A DNA stretch of 64,000 nucleotides from UBA4802 sp964509195 (lineage in GTDB: Bacteria > Spirochaetota > UBA4802 > UB4802). The notes under the pieces were generated by a model. That model saw only the letters and a program-made list of their open reading frames with translations. It was not told the DNA's origin and did no database searches. The stretch is taken from assembly GCA_964509195.1 (NCBI GenBank), contig CAZDWJ010000016.1, positions 1-64,000 on the forward strand, in the 5' to 3' direction. Position numbers and translations under genes: made by a program. Shown here piece after piece: positions 7,848-16,889 of the stretch; the stretch's first letter is position 1; each line of letters opens with the position of its first letter.

Positions 7848-9740
7848 TTAATCTTCCATAATAAAGCCTTCATCCTTGACCAACTGCATATACTCATTGA
7901 CTGAGCCATCAGACAAACAGCATTCAATTATCTTCTTGCCCAACGGAAGAAGAGTGGGATCTTTATAATAATCCATTAGCTCTTTTTTAAAGAAATCTAC
8001 TAAAATCTGTGCACCTTTATCATACGCTTCTTCACCAACTTCACTCTGCAGTTCGGGCTTTAACAAAAACTTTTCAACTTCAATGCCTTCCACCACCAAC
8101 TTATTGAGTGAAAATCCCAATAACGGACATCGTGATACCGAAAGCTCATCAGCAAAAAACTTTACCCCACCTCTTCTGGCCAGATATTCACGCATAATCC
8201 ACTGCGGATTGAATCCCACTTTCCAGGCACCGATATGCTGATTAGGCACAAGGACATACCTGACCTTTGGTGATTCAATTATTTGTTCAAGTAACAGATT
8301 TGCAAAATTTACTTTTTTCCCGGTTAAAAACGGCCCAAAAGAGCCAATACCTTCTGATTGAATACCTTCAGTCATAACAATACTGGGATTATCATGACCA
8401 CGTGGTGATACTAGCCGCCATAGCCACGCTAATGCTGGTGGCAAAATATGAAATAAGCCTATGATCCCATAATTTGGACTTTCTTTCGTTGAAGGGGGAG
8501 TCCTTACACCAAAACTTCTCACATGGATCTGTACAGCCTTATTAACAATCTGATGCATTGTATTGCGTGGGACAATAAACCGCGGATTGGGGCATGGTTT
8601 ACCGGGTTCATCTTCAATATGTTCCCACAAAAGGGCAGTACTGAACGGCTGTGCATCAATATTCAAAAACATCAACGGATCTTTGGGGTGTATTGAAAGT
8701 GCTTCAATGTCAGGGTCAGTACCATACTGCTCAATGTGATTAACCCGTATAAACCATCCTGATTCAGCATCTCTTACATATATATATCCATCCCCTTTCT
8801 GAAATGAAGGATGGCATAGCCCCATATCATCAACAACAGGGCGAAGGAAACAACCTCTTGGCAAAACAAGCGATAAGGTTTCACCTGTTACAACGTTTTC
8901 TCCAAGCCTTATAGTCCCGTCAACAAGACGGTGGATATGTTCATTAGTTTCGCTTTTACCGCTTCCACTTGCACCTTCATGCATTATTGTGGTTTTGTTC
9001 CCATACGGAGTAATAACCTGCACTATAGCACAATGGTTTGTCACCCAGCCTTCTCTCTCACCAAAATCAAGCAGTGCTGAGTAAACACCTTTCTTAGCAC
9101 TTGGCCCAGGATACAGATTATAACTGTATATTTCGTGCAGCTTTTCACTTCTGCAATGTACAACTATCTGCTTCCCATTAAAGTGCGTGTGCCTAAAAAC
9201 TGGTGCTATATATAGTATGCATTTAGCCTGAATAGTTTCTTCAATAGTTCTGGTGTCGATAATCCCCTGTAATATTCCAAGCCCCAGGCAAAAAAAGCCA
9301 GCATTCGCAGGTGCTATCGCCATTCCATAACACCCATCAAGCTGCCCTGCCTTAAAGAAAAACACTGCCAGATCCTGCTTTGTAAGCCAATCAAATGTCT
9401 CTTTCTTAAGCTCATTAAAATCTTTGCCAAATTTCTGTTTATAGGTAACTTTATCGGTTGGCAGGTCATCACCAATAACCATGCTATCAGGGTCACGCCT
9501 TCGCATATATGCTTCAGTATAGTTAACAGCAATACCATTTTTAACCTTATAGACAACTGCTTCACAGTAATCCCCTTTGTCAGGCACATCATATACAACT
9601 TTTTGAACACCATCTTTGCCATATTTTAGTGACAGATCAAACAGATCGCCTATGGTGTGTGCCACATTTACATTTGCTGACTGTAATAACGTCCTCACAT
9701 ATTCCGGAACAATTAATTTGTTAATGAAGTTTTTCATCAT
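7848..9740 (-). CDS. DUF4914-type P-loop protein, PEPCK-like
   Basis: A 630-residue protein. A P-loop, GASGSGKSE (residues about 256-264), follows VITPYGNKTTIMHE, an arrangement resembling the phosphoenolpyruvate carboxykinase/HPr-kinase type fold. The length and sequences such as PGPSAKKGVYSALLDFGE agree with my recollection of the DUF4914 family (PF16260), found in spirochaetes and clostridia; I cannot run a profile search. No signal or TM segments are present. AAAGGGTGA precedes tandem ATGs. The HAD phosphatase follows immediately, and GDPD follows that, so the three may form one transcription unit. Reaction and substrate are unknown; a nucleotide-dependent kinase-like activity is inference only. 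Confidence 0.65.
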   Translation of the reverse strand: MMKNFINKLIVPEYVRTLLQSANVNVAHTIGDLFDLSLKYGKDGVQKVVYDVPDKGDYCEAVVYKVKNGIAVNYTEAYMRRRDPDSMVIGDDLPTDKVTYKQKFGKDFNELKKETFDWLTKQDLAVFFFKAGQLDGCYGMAIAPANAGFFCLGLGILQGIIDTRTIEETIQAKCILYIAPVFRHTHFNGKQIVVHCRSEKLHEIYSYNLYPGPSAKKGVYSALLDFGEREGWVTNHCAIVQVITPYGNKTTIMHEGASGSGKSETNEHIHRLVDGTIRLGENVVTGETLSLVLPRGCFLRPVVDDMGLCHPSFQKGDGYIYVRDAESGWFIRVNHIEQYGTDPDIEALSIHPKDPLMFLNIDAQPFSTALLWEHIEDEPGKPCPNPRFIVPRNTMHQIVNKAVQIHVRSFGVRTPPSTKESPNYGIIGLFHILPPALAWLWRLVSPRGHDNPSIVMTEGIQSEGIGSFGPFLTGKKVNFANLLLEQIIESPKVRYVLVPNQHIGAWKVGFNPQWIMREYLARRGGVKFFADELSVSRCPLLGFSLNKLVVEGIEVEKFLLKPELQSEVGEEAYDKGAQILVDFFKKELMDYYKDPTLLPLGKKIIECCLSDGSVNEYMQLVKDEGFIMED

Positions 9741-10013
9741 TCACCCTTTCTATTATCTTACGTACGTATTTACTACTATAGCCCTTTGAGTCAGTCAAAA
9801 TTTTACAATTAAAAAATCAACTCAAATTTGCAAAATGCACGCAAAGTATTATTAATTTTAGCAGTTATCAAATAATTTTCTATAATACTTTAAAAACACA
9901 ATATAACGATTATATTTTTCCTAATTCTTAATTGAAAATTACAAAATAAATTAATTGATTTATAACCTCACTATATAATAATTACAGTAATGTCTCACCT
10001 CAAGGAGGAAAAT
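9741..10013. other. AT-rich divergent intergenic region
   Basis: About 270 bases between two divergent genes. The sequence is very AT-rich with no open frame, repeat or recognisable RNA. It must hold promoters for both sides, but no hexamer pair stands out clearly enough to call. The AAGGAGG at 10002-10008 is the ribosome binding site of the next gene. Confidence 0.5.
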
Positions 10014-10841
10014 ATGAAACTGCTATACCTCTTACAGATAGTACTATTAATAATTTCTTGTTCACAGGTCAAAGAGTTTCCCCAGGCACCATATATTGGC
10101 ATTACCTATGGAACTGTTCAGACAAAGTTTTTGAAATGGGGAATAGATATTAACAAAGACTATATCAAGGCCATGCAAGACCACAAAGTAAATGTATTGC
10201 GAATCTTTGTTACCGATAGCCCTAAGGAAATATACACAAAATGTGCAAAAGCCCAAGGTTTCATAATCCCCGGTGGTTTTGACGTACACCCATCACGGTA
10301 TGGTGAAGAAGAATACAAATATTTAGAAAATGTGGATAAAAAGCTTGATGAGTTAGAATTCCTTGTGCTTGCATATGCACAAAAACACACCATGCCGGTG
10401 CTGGGAATTTGCCGTGGTTGCCAGATACTTAATGTTTTCTATGGCGGTTCATTATATCAGGATATGCCCACACAATTTAAATCAGGCACAAACGTCATTC
10501 ATCGCAAAAGCTTAAATCTTTATGTGTATTCACATGCAATGCCATGCTACCATGAAATAATCATTTCCGAAAACAGCCGATTGGGAACAATCTTAGCAAG
10601 CGATACCATCTCAGTAAACTCATATCACCACCAGGCAGTAAAAAGATTAGCTCAAGGCTTTATTGTTAATGCACGCTCACAGGATGGATCAGTTGAGGGA
10701 ATAGAATTCACAGGAAAAACATTCATAATGGGTACACAGTTTCATCCTGAAATGATGCGTGAAGAAAATCCTGTATTTGATAATCTATTCAAAGAGTTTG
10801 TAAAAGAGGTGACTACATATAAGAGAAGGAGTAGTCCATAA
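10014..10841 (+). CDS. Class I glutamine amidotransferase-like (peptidase C26) lipoprotein
   Basis: The ATG at 10014 is chosen for its AAGGAGG. A short signal ends in lipobox LIISC (Cys16). The rest is a gamma-glutamyl hydrolase/PuuD-type C26 domain: GFIIPGGFDVHPSRYG, the nucleophile elbow VLGICRGCQ (Cys133), YHHQAVK, and the His-Glu pair in QFHPEM. The catalytic triad is therefore complete. PuuD enzymes split gamma-glutamyl-GABA in the cytoplasm; a lipid-anchored form points to use of gamma-glutamyl compounds outside the inner membrane. The exported location is the unusual point. It appears monocistronic. Confidence 0.85.
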   Translation: MKLLYLLQIVLLIISCSQVKEFPQAPYIGITYGTVQTKFLKWGIDINKDYIKAMQDHKVNVLRIFVTDSPKEIYTKCAKAQGFIIPGGFDVHPSRYGEEEYKYLENVDKKLDELEFLVLAYAQKHTMPVLGICRGCQILNVFYGGSLYQDMPTQFKSGTNVIHRKSLNLYVYSHAMPCYHEIIISENSRLGTILASDTISVNSYHHQAVKRLAQGFIVNARSQDGSVEGIEFTGKTFIMGTQFHPEMMREENPVFDNLFKEFVKEVTTYKRRSSP

Positions 10842-10920
10842 CATTTACTACAGGCACCTAAACGTTTAATAACTACACGATGTTATTATGAATCAAGTAC
10901 ATGCCCTGAGTAACATTCAA

Positions 10921-10958
10921 GGGAAAGAATCTAAAAGTCTAAAAATGAGATTCTTCCC
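10921..10958. repeat. Intergenic inverted repeat
   Basis: GGGAAAGAATCT and AGATTCTTCCC form an 11-bp stem with one bulge and a 15-base loop, between two genes on the plus strand. There is no clear T tract, so a terminator or mRNA-stabilising hairpin is possible but unproven. Confidence 0.4.
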
Positions 10959-11010
10959 TCACTACATAACCTGAGAATGATACGCTCTACTTTATGTTGG
11001 AGGTAAAAGT

Positions 11011-12324
11011 ATGAAATACAGGAAAATTTTCACACGAATTGTCGTCACACTTGTAGTGCTTTTCATCGTTGGCGAATTTGTCACATATATATACGTAGAA
11101 GCACCACTATCAACTGACTTTTATGGTTCAATTCCAAAAGAATTGGTGCAAAAGCGCCAGTCTCATTATAAGGTGAAATCAGTAAGTGGCAACAACTGGA
11201 TTCATTTAGGATGGATTGCAGATCCCGACAACGAAGAATACATCGTACAGATTAAGCAAAACGGCAGCTTCACGCACATTGGCAACTCACAGTATGGTTC
11301 ATTTTTATACAGAGGTGGTGGAGAATTTAGAGTAGTAAAAGTTAATAAAAAAACAAAGGAACAATCACTACTGGGATATGCCAAAGTGTATCCTCAACGA
11401 AAGCAGGTTACTGTATACAGACCATTTATTACCAATAACTATCGCCCACTATTTAAACCTGAACAATATGGCTACTATATAAATGACCACACCATCTTTA
11501 AAGATGCAAAAGGAAACTGGCGCCTAATTGGCATAACATCAAAAACCGAAGGCGATCCCAATGCAGAAAAATATTTTGCTGTTGCAAAAAGCACAACATT
11601 TCCAGCAGTAATGCAGGAAGAAAAACCAGTAGCTGATGTTGGCCACTTAGCATGGGCACCGCACGTAGTTAAGCACAACACGATGTACCATATGTTCTGG
11701 TCGCCACACAAACTGCATTATGCTACTTCCAGCGATGGCATTCAATGGGAAAATCACCAAATAATTATGAAAGCTCCTTACAATAAATTTTTTAGAGATT
11801 GCATGATACTACAGATAGCGCCATCTCAATGGTTGCTCTATACAACTGCTCGTGGCCTGTTTTTCTCACAGATTGATGTGTACCAGTCATTTAATCTTAC
11901 TGAATGGCAGTACATACGCACCGCGCTTGCAAGCAGTTTTGGTAGTGAGCGCAATTCACCATTTGCGTCAATGGAATCGCCGTTTGTGGTAACGTACAAT
12001 GATGGCTACTACTTATCATTTACATACAATAACGATACGCTTTTTATTCACGGGCTGCTTTTGCTTTTTGGGGTGTGGCTTGATAAAGAAAGCTATAATG
12101 ACACATTAGTACTGTATTCCGATAATCCTTATGATTTTGGTGTCTACAGAGGAAAAACACTCACATCACATATTGTTGCTACACTCCGCGCGCACGCTCC
12201 TGAATGGGTGTATGTGCCAGGTACAAACCAATGGTACATTACCACCTGTGGGTGGAAATGGGTTGCAACACTTACCAGTGGTGAGGTGGCGATAGCTCCT
12301 GTAAAATGGGAAAAAATTAAATAA
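11011..12324 (+). CDS. GH43/GH32-like five-bladed propeller protein, membrane-anchored
   Basis: A 437-residue protein with one N-terminal TM/signal anchor (residues about 9-30). The rest repeats short beta-blades with phrases typical of glycosidase clans GH-F/GH-J: HTIFKDAKGNWRLIG, HLAWAPHVVKHNTMYHMFW, YATSSDGIQWE, RDCMILQI, and SPFVVTYNDGYYLSF. An Asp in NDHTIF, an Asp in RDCMIL and a Glu in MESPFV sit where the three acidic residues of these propeller hydrolases are expected, so an arabinan/fructan-type hydrolase is plausible. GGAGG precedes the ATG. A lipoprotein HAD gene follows after 15 bases, probably co-transcribed. Substrate unknown. Confidence 0.65.
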   Translation: MKYRKIFTRIVVTLVVLFIVGEFVTYIYVEAPLSTDFYGSIPKELVQKRQSHYKVKSVSGNNWIHLGWIADPDNEEYIVQIKQNGSFTHIGNSQYGSFLYRGGGEFRVVKVNKKTKEQSLLGYAKVYPQRKQVTVYRPFITNNYRPLFKPEQYGYYINDHTIFKDAKGNWRLIGITSKTEGDPNAEKYFAVAKSTTFPAVMQEEKPVADVGHLAWAPHVVKHNTMYHMFWSPHKLHYATSSDGIQWENHQIIMKAPYNKFFRDCMILQIAPSQWLLYTTARGLFFSQIDVYQSFNLTEWQYIRTALASSFGSERNSPFASMESPFVVTYNDGYYLSFTYNNDTLFIHGLLLLFGVWLDKESYNDTLVLYSDNPYDFGVYRGKTLTSHIVATLRAHAPEWVYVPGTNQWYITTCGWKWVATLTSGEVAIAPVKWEKIK

Positions 12325-12339
12325 TAAAGAAGGTTAGCT

Positions 12340-13272
12340 ATGAAACAAACAATCTACGCTTTTTGTTTTTTTCTTACAGTACTTCTTTTGACATACGTAT
12401 CATGCCAAAAGCACACACAGGAAAACCATGTAGCTCCAATTATAAAGCAAATCCTTGCAACAAAATCTGAAATTGAAAATCATCTTACACAGCATTCAGC
12501 AAAACCTGCACATCCAATTTTTGTAAGCTTCTGGGATTTTGATGGAACAATTTTAAAGGGCGATTGCTCTGAAGGCTATGAAGAAAATGGCACACAAATA
12601 TACAAAGGGCTGGTACAAGTAGCTATTGAAAACAACTACTCTACGCCGTATAAACCAGATGAAACCAAAAAATTTTTTGACTACTATACACACCTTGATA
12701 AAACTAAGGGACATCTTGTAGCCTATACATACCTTACCACAATCTTTGCGGGACAAAAGAGACAATCTCTAATTGCGCTTTCAACGCACTACTTCAACAC
12801 AACTCTACAACACTACTACTTTGCATCATCACTTGCAATTATGAAAGAACTTATAAAAAATAATATTGGAATATATATCATTTCAGCTAGCCCTGAATTT
12901 TTTGTAAAAGGTGCATCCCAATCTCTTACAATACATCATGATAACATCTATGGAATAGAGCTACTTACCAAAAATGACATACTTACCGTTACAGTAAAAA
13001 AACCTATTACCTATGCAGAAGGCAAAACAGCAAAAGTGCAAGAAATACTAACCAGGTTATAACAACTCCATTCCACCCAGCATGTATACGCAATAGCAGC
13101 TTTTGGCAACAGCTACCACACCGATGGTCCGTTCCTACAATACGTTGCTACACAAAAGTTACCTAAAGGCACACCTACTGTGGTTATGATAAATGGTGGA
13201 GTGCCCCCAGCAGCCTATGACGGCATGTTTACATGTGTGCAGCAACATCAAATTATTGGCGATAGTAAATAA
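12340..13272 (+). pseudogene. HAD-family phosphatase lipoprotein interrupted by an in-frame TAA
   Basis: The first 240 codons encode a signal with lipobox YVSC (Cys22), HAD motif I SFWDFDGT (Asp66/Asp68), a long helical cap, motif II YIISASPEF and the start of motif III (KGTPT appears later). A TAA at 13060-13062 ends this frame. The same frame then continues uninterrupted for 69 more codons to 13272 and contains the expected motif IV, AIAAFGNSYHTDGPFLQY, without which the acidic site is incomplete. The intact protein would be about 310 residues and resemble PSP-type phosphatases. One base change (or a sequencing error) explains the break. It sits 15 bases after the propeller gene. Confidence 0.75.
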
Positions 13273-13375
13273 TTACATACATACGTGTCTTATTAATTAC
13301 AAACACATTCATTGTTTGTAATAGCCAGAACAAATTTTGCGTTGCGTTTTTTATAGCTACTATTACGCTATCTAC

Positions 13376-14317
13376 ATGATTATAGTACGCTGTATTAGTA
13401 TTGTACTTACGCTGTTACGCTTTTCTGCTGTGTTTTCACAACAATTGTGGGGATATTACGTAAAAGATACTCTTCCTTACCAACAACATATCCAATACTG
13501 GGAAAAACGCTTTGCCGATTGCACGGTGATATGTTTTACCGGTATAACAATCAACAGCACTGCCTGTACTATTCCGCATTTTACCAATGAAAAAATGCTT
13601 TTTAAAAAAGCAAAGGAGCGTGGCGTATCTCTTATCCCGCACATTACGTTTACAAGCGTAAAAAATGGCATTGCATTTTTAACTCAGCAGCAGCACTGGG
13701 AAAAAACAATAAAAAAGCTTGCTGGGGCAGTGCACACAAACAACTGGTCAGGATGCCACTTTGATTTTGAGTATCTGCCACCACAGTATGCACACCACTA
13801 TGCAGAATTTTTAAAGCAATTCAGGGCGATAGCTCCTGACATACATCTTTCAGCTGCCATTTTTCCACAGCTTGAATTTAACCCACAGCATTCCGCATTC
13901 CACGATTGTGCGCTTCTTTCCGCTTATCTTGATGCAATCGTCCTCATGTGCTACGATTACCACAACCCAAAGACAAAACCAGGCCCTGTAACAAGCATCC
14001 ACTGGACACAGAAAAATATTGAATATGTGCTGAAATTCTTCAAACCACAGCAGGTGTGGTTAGGTATTCCTGCATACGGCTATATATGGAGAAACGATAC
14101 ATACTACTCCGTCATCACCATGAAGACATTATCCAGGTACCTATCCCTGTACAGTAACTATCGCCATAATTCCGGAACCATTGCTCTTGAATACACTCAA
14201 CACACTGACCAATTCATTGCTTACATTCCTGATGTTGAGACACACAGGCAATTATATCAACTGGCTTACACTTACCAGCTAAAAGGCATTGCGCTGTGGC
14301 GTTTGGGATTTGAATAA
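13376..14317 (+). CDS. GH18-like (chitinase-fold) secreted protein
   Basis: A secreted TIM-barrel protein. Reading from the ATG at 13376 gives a good signal peptide (MIIVRCISIVLTLL, cleavage near VFSQQ); an ATG 39 bases earlier only adds a poor extension. The family signs are the beta-4 strand GCHFDFEYLPP, a shortened form of the GH18 DxxDxDxE motif with the terminal Glu retained; DAIVLMCYDYHNP on beta-6; WLGIPAYGY on beta-7; and GIALWRLGFE on the last strand. This arrangement matches GH18-like cell-wall or spore-type hydrolases. Activity on peptidoglycan or another glycan is possible; the catalytic motif is not fully canonical. It is convergent with the porin gene and shares the terminator region with it. 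Confidence 0.75.
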   Translation: MIIVRCISIVLTLLRFSAVFSQQLWGYYVKDTLPYQQHIQYWEKRFADCTVICFTGITINSTACTIPHFTNEKMLFKKAKERGVSLIPHITFTSVKNGIAFLTQQQHWEKTIKKLAGAVHTNNWSGCHFDFEYLPPQYAHHYAEFLKQFRAIAPDIHLSAAIFPQLEFNPQHSAFHDCALLSAYLDAIVLMCYDYHNPKTKPGPVTSIHWTQKNIEYVLKFFKPQQVWLGIPAYGYIWRNDTYYSVITMKTLSRYLSLYSNYRHNSGTIALEYTQHTDQFIAYIPDVETHRQLYQLAYTYQLKGIALWRLGFE

Positions 14318-14345
14318 AAAAGGGAAGCTTACGTAAGCTTCCCTT
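14315..14345 (-). terminator. Rho-independent terminator of the porin gene
   Basis: On the minus strand AAGGGAAGCTT-ACG-TAAGCTTCCCTT forms a near-perfect stem and runs into TTTTTT, 27 bases past the porin stop codon. The convergent gene ends next to it, so it may act on both strands. Confidence 0.85.
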
Positions 14346-14371
14346 GCATAGGGATAGAGTTAAGCTAAGTA

Positions 14372-15547
14372 TTAAAACTTGACTTCAGTTTTTACAAAAA
14401 TCTGTCTATCAGGATCATCCAGTGCTTCATTCTTTACATTCTGGAAATATGCAACTGCTCGCAGTCCATCTGCAACATGGTAGCCAAGACCTGCTGCCCA
14501 CGATGTGACTTTTGATTTGTCAACGTCTTTGTTTTCACCAAATGCATATCGGCCAACAACAATGATTGGCATATCCACAATCTGATCAAGCCGTACATTG
14601 AGCCAGCTATCAAACAATTTGTATTTATTTTCAACTACCGGAGCTGTTGGTGTAGCTTTGGAGCTTGACTCAGGCATGTAGTACATAGCACCTATTTTGT
14701 ACCACTCATCAGAATACACTATTCCGCCACCCATATACCTGACGTAATTGTCATCTACTTTATCGTTGGTAATCTGATGGCGATATATTCCAACAAGATA
14801 CAGGTCTTTAATTGGCATAACAGTGAGCATACCGTAGTACGCCTTGCCGTCATCGCCAAGCTTTACTTCATCGGCGTATTTGTAGCCTTCACCGTTTGTT
14901 AATGCACCGGTGATAGTCAAAAGCTTGTTAAACATTGTAACTTCCAGGCTTACACCCAGGTCAGCAGAGTTGTCAATTGACTGGCTCTTTCCAGCATTAT
15001 TATAAAGCACTGTTTTAGCCTGATCAGCATAGTTCTGTTCCAGCCAGCGGTAATCGCTTTGCTTATCAACAAAACCAATTAATGGTGTACCAATCATACC
15101 AAACGCAAACTTATACTCAGCAAATTCCAGCTTTTCCTTTGCTTCGATGAATGCATACTTCAAAAATAAGGTATAGAAGTTGGTCTTTGACTCAACAGAA
15201 GAAGTGGTTGTACCTGTTTCTGTATATTTTTTACTACTTTTACTATCAACCTGACCAACATCGGTTGTTACCCTAACACTCCAGATATCATCAAGTTTCT
15301 TCCTGAAATCTAAATACACGCGTTTAATTGAGAATGTATTGGTATTCTCATCGGGAGTCCTTGTAGCCGAATGCTTCAACTCCTTTGACCACTCAATATA
15401 CGCCAATCCACTAACATTTAGTTTTGGTTTTTCTGGTACCTTCTCCTCAACCTTTGCTTCAGGTTTTTCTTCTGGCTTTTGCTGTGCAAAACCTACAGTT
15501 GTAACCGCTAATACTGCAACCAGCGCAATACTTTTTACAAACTTCAT
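14372..15547 (-). CDS. Porin-like outer-membrane beta-barrel protein
   Basis: A 391-residue protein with a signal peptide cleaved near GFAQQ (residue 22). A Glu/Lys/Pro-rich linker (about 23-42) precedes a barrel starting LNVSGLAYIEWSKEL and FSIKRVYLDFRKKL, the pattern of phosphate-selective porin O/P-like proteins. Alternating strands with aromatic girdles continue to a terminal FVKTEVKF, ending in the C-terminal Phe that BAM recognises. AAGGAGGG sits ahead of the ATG, suggesting strong expression, and a terminator lies downstream, so it is monocistronic. The solute is unknown. Confidence 0.8.
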   Translation of the reverse strand: MKFVKSIALVAVLAVTTVGFAQQKPEEKPEAKVEEKVPEKPKLNVSGLAYIEWSKELKHSATRTPDENTNTFSIKRVYLDFRKKLDDIWSVRVTTDVGQVDSKSSKKYTETGTTTSSVESKTNFYTLFLKYAFIEAKEKLEFAEYKFAFGMIGTPLIGFVDKQSDYRWLEQNYADQAKTVLYNNAGKSQSIDNSADLGVSLEVTMFNKLLTITGALTNGEGYKYADEVKLGDDGKAYYGMLTVMPIKDLYLVGIYRHQITNDKVDDNYVRYMGGGIVYSDEWYKIGAMYYMPESSSKATPTAPVVENKYKLFDSWLNVRLDQIVDMPIIVVGRYAFGENKDVDKSKVTSWAAGLGYHVADGLRAVAYFQNVKNEALDDPDRQIFVKTEVKF

Positions 15548-15908
15548 TAAAACCCTCCTTAAATCGTTTTGTTAAATTATTGAATACTTGATTTTTCAAA
15601 AATCTTGAGTGTAAATAAGCATCCGTATATAAAGCAAATTTATGGTAAATGTTAAGATTCTATAAATTTTGTTTTTTGTATAGAAGTATCATTTTACCTC
15701 TCCTCTTTTACTCCGTGAACTCTGCGGTCTCTGCGTGATACAGCTTTTATTTCATATAGATAGTGGTGAATACACAGCATAGATCTACTGAACACCTGCG
15801 TATAATCTTAATCAATGCTACCATTTACCGATAACTATCGCTCATATAATTGTAACAATTACAATATGCTATTGACTTTTATAATATAATGAGTATATTT
15901 ACTGTACT
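15548..15908. other. Intergenic region with repeat remnants
   Basis: About 360 bases separate the porin from the msr gene. No gene is seen. At 15709-15742 there is a C-rich phrase CTCCGTGAACTCTGCGG followed by TCTCTGCGTG, of the kind seen as dispersed repeats in draft genomes. At 15827-15842 there is a copy of ACCGATAACTATCGC, the intergenic word that clusters at 24378-24553. Promoters for both sides should be here. Confidence 0.5.
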
Positions 15909-15992
15909 ATGAAGATATTTGTACTATTAATTATCCTGATAACAGGATGTAACAACTTTCACAAGGAAAACCAATGGAAAAACAAAACCTGA
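15909..15992 (+). other. Short lipoprotein-signal ORF overlapping the msr start
   Basis: A 27-codon ORF encodes MKIFVLLIILITGCNNFHKE, a textbook lipoprotein signal with lipobox LITGC, and stops at TGA inside the msrBA gene. The msr frame differs by two bases. Either the signal once belonged to the Msr protein and a slip in the A-rich GGAAAAACAAAACC stretch separated them, or this is a leader peptide. The msr ATG at 15974 has its own AAGGA box. Confidence 0.5.
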
Positions 15993-16885
15993 CTGCTCAA
16001 CAATTTTATATACTACGGCAAAACAGCACCGAACCCCCATTTGACAATGAATACTGGGATAATAAAAAGCACGGCATATATGTGGATGTGGTGACAGGTG
16101 CTGTACTCTTTTCTTCAACACATAAGTTTGACTCTGGCACTGGCTGGCCAAGCTTCACCCAGCCAGTCAAAAACGATGCAATAATCACACGCTCTGACCC
16201 CTCACACGGGATGGTGCGCACGGAAGTCCGCAGCAAAAGTTCTGATGGGCACTTAGGCCACGTATTTGACGATGGACCTGCACCAACGGGACTACGCTAC
16301 TGCATTAATTCTGCAGCACTGCGCTTTATTCCTGTAGAAAAGATGATTGAGGGAGGTTACCTTGACTATATGTATCTTTTTGATGGAATGCAATTGCCCT
16401 TTGAACAGATAATACTTGGCGGCGGTTGCTTCTGGGGAGTTGAAGCGTATTTTAAAAAAGTCAAAGGCGTCATTGACACTGCTGTTGGCTACAGCGGTGG
16501 TACCACGCAAAATCCCGATTACAAAACCGTATGTACTGGCACAACAGGTCATGCGGAAACAGTGCTGGTAACCTTTGATCCCAACGTGACAACACTTGAT
16601 AAAATCTTAAAGCATTTTTACGCAATTCACAATCCAAGCACTCCCAACCGGCAGGGCCCGGACATTGGCACACAATACCGTTCAGCACTATTTTATATAA
16701 GCGATAAGCAGAAGCATACAATTGATGAGATAATCAGCCAGCTGAAAGCAAAAGGCATCACGTTGACCACTGAAGTTACAAAGGCTAAAAATTTTTATAA
16801 GGCAGAAGAATATCATCAGGATTATCTCACAAAAAATCCTTGTGGATACTGCCATATAAACTTAAACAAAATCCATGAATTCTGA
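15974..16885 (+). CDS. msrBA: Peptide methionine sulfoxide reductase MsrB-MsrA fusion
   Basis: A 303-residue bifunctional repair enzyme that reduces both stereoisomers of methionine sulfoxide. Residues 1-128 are MsrB: HKFDSGTGWPSF, HLGHVFDDGP and the catalytic Cys110 in RYCINSAALRF. The two CxxC zinc pairs of many MsrB proteins are absent, as in the zinc-free subgroup. Residues 145-303 are MsrA: GGGCFWG with nucleophile Cys152, YSGG, EEYHQDYL, and a C-terminal CGYC for recycling. Order B-then-A is less common than A-then-B. An out-of-frame lipoprotein signal directly upstream suggests that this protein is, or was, exported to the periplasm. Confidence 0.92.
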   Translation: MEKQNLTAQQFYILRQNSTEPPFDNEYWDNKKHGIYVDVVTGAVLFSSTHKFDSGTGWPSFTQPVKNDAIITRSDPSHGMVRTEVRSKSSDGHLGHVFDDGPAPTGLRYCINSAALRFIPVEKMIEGGYLDYMYLFDGMQLPFEQIILGGGCFWGVEAYFKKVKGVIDTAVGYSGGTTQNPDYKTVCTGTTGHAETVLVTFDPNVTTLDKILKHFYAIHNPSTPNRQGPDIGTQYRSALFYISDKQKHTIDEIISQLKAKGITLTTEVTKAKNFYKAEEYHQDYLTKNPCGYCHINLNKIHEF

Positions 16886-16889
16886 TTAG

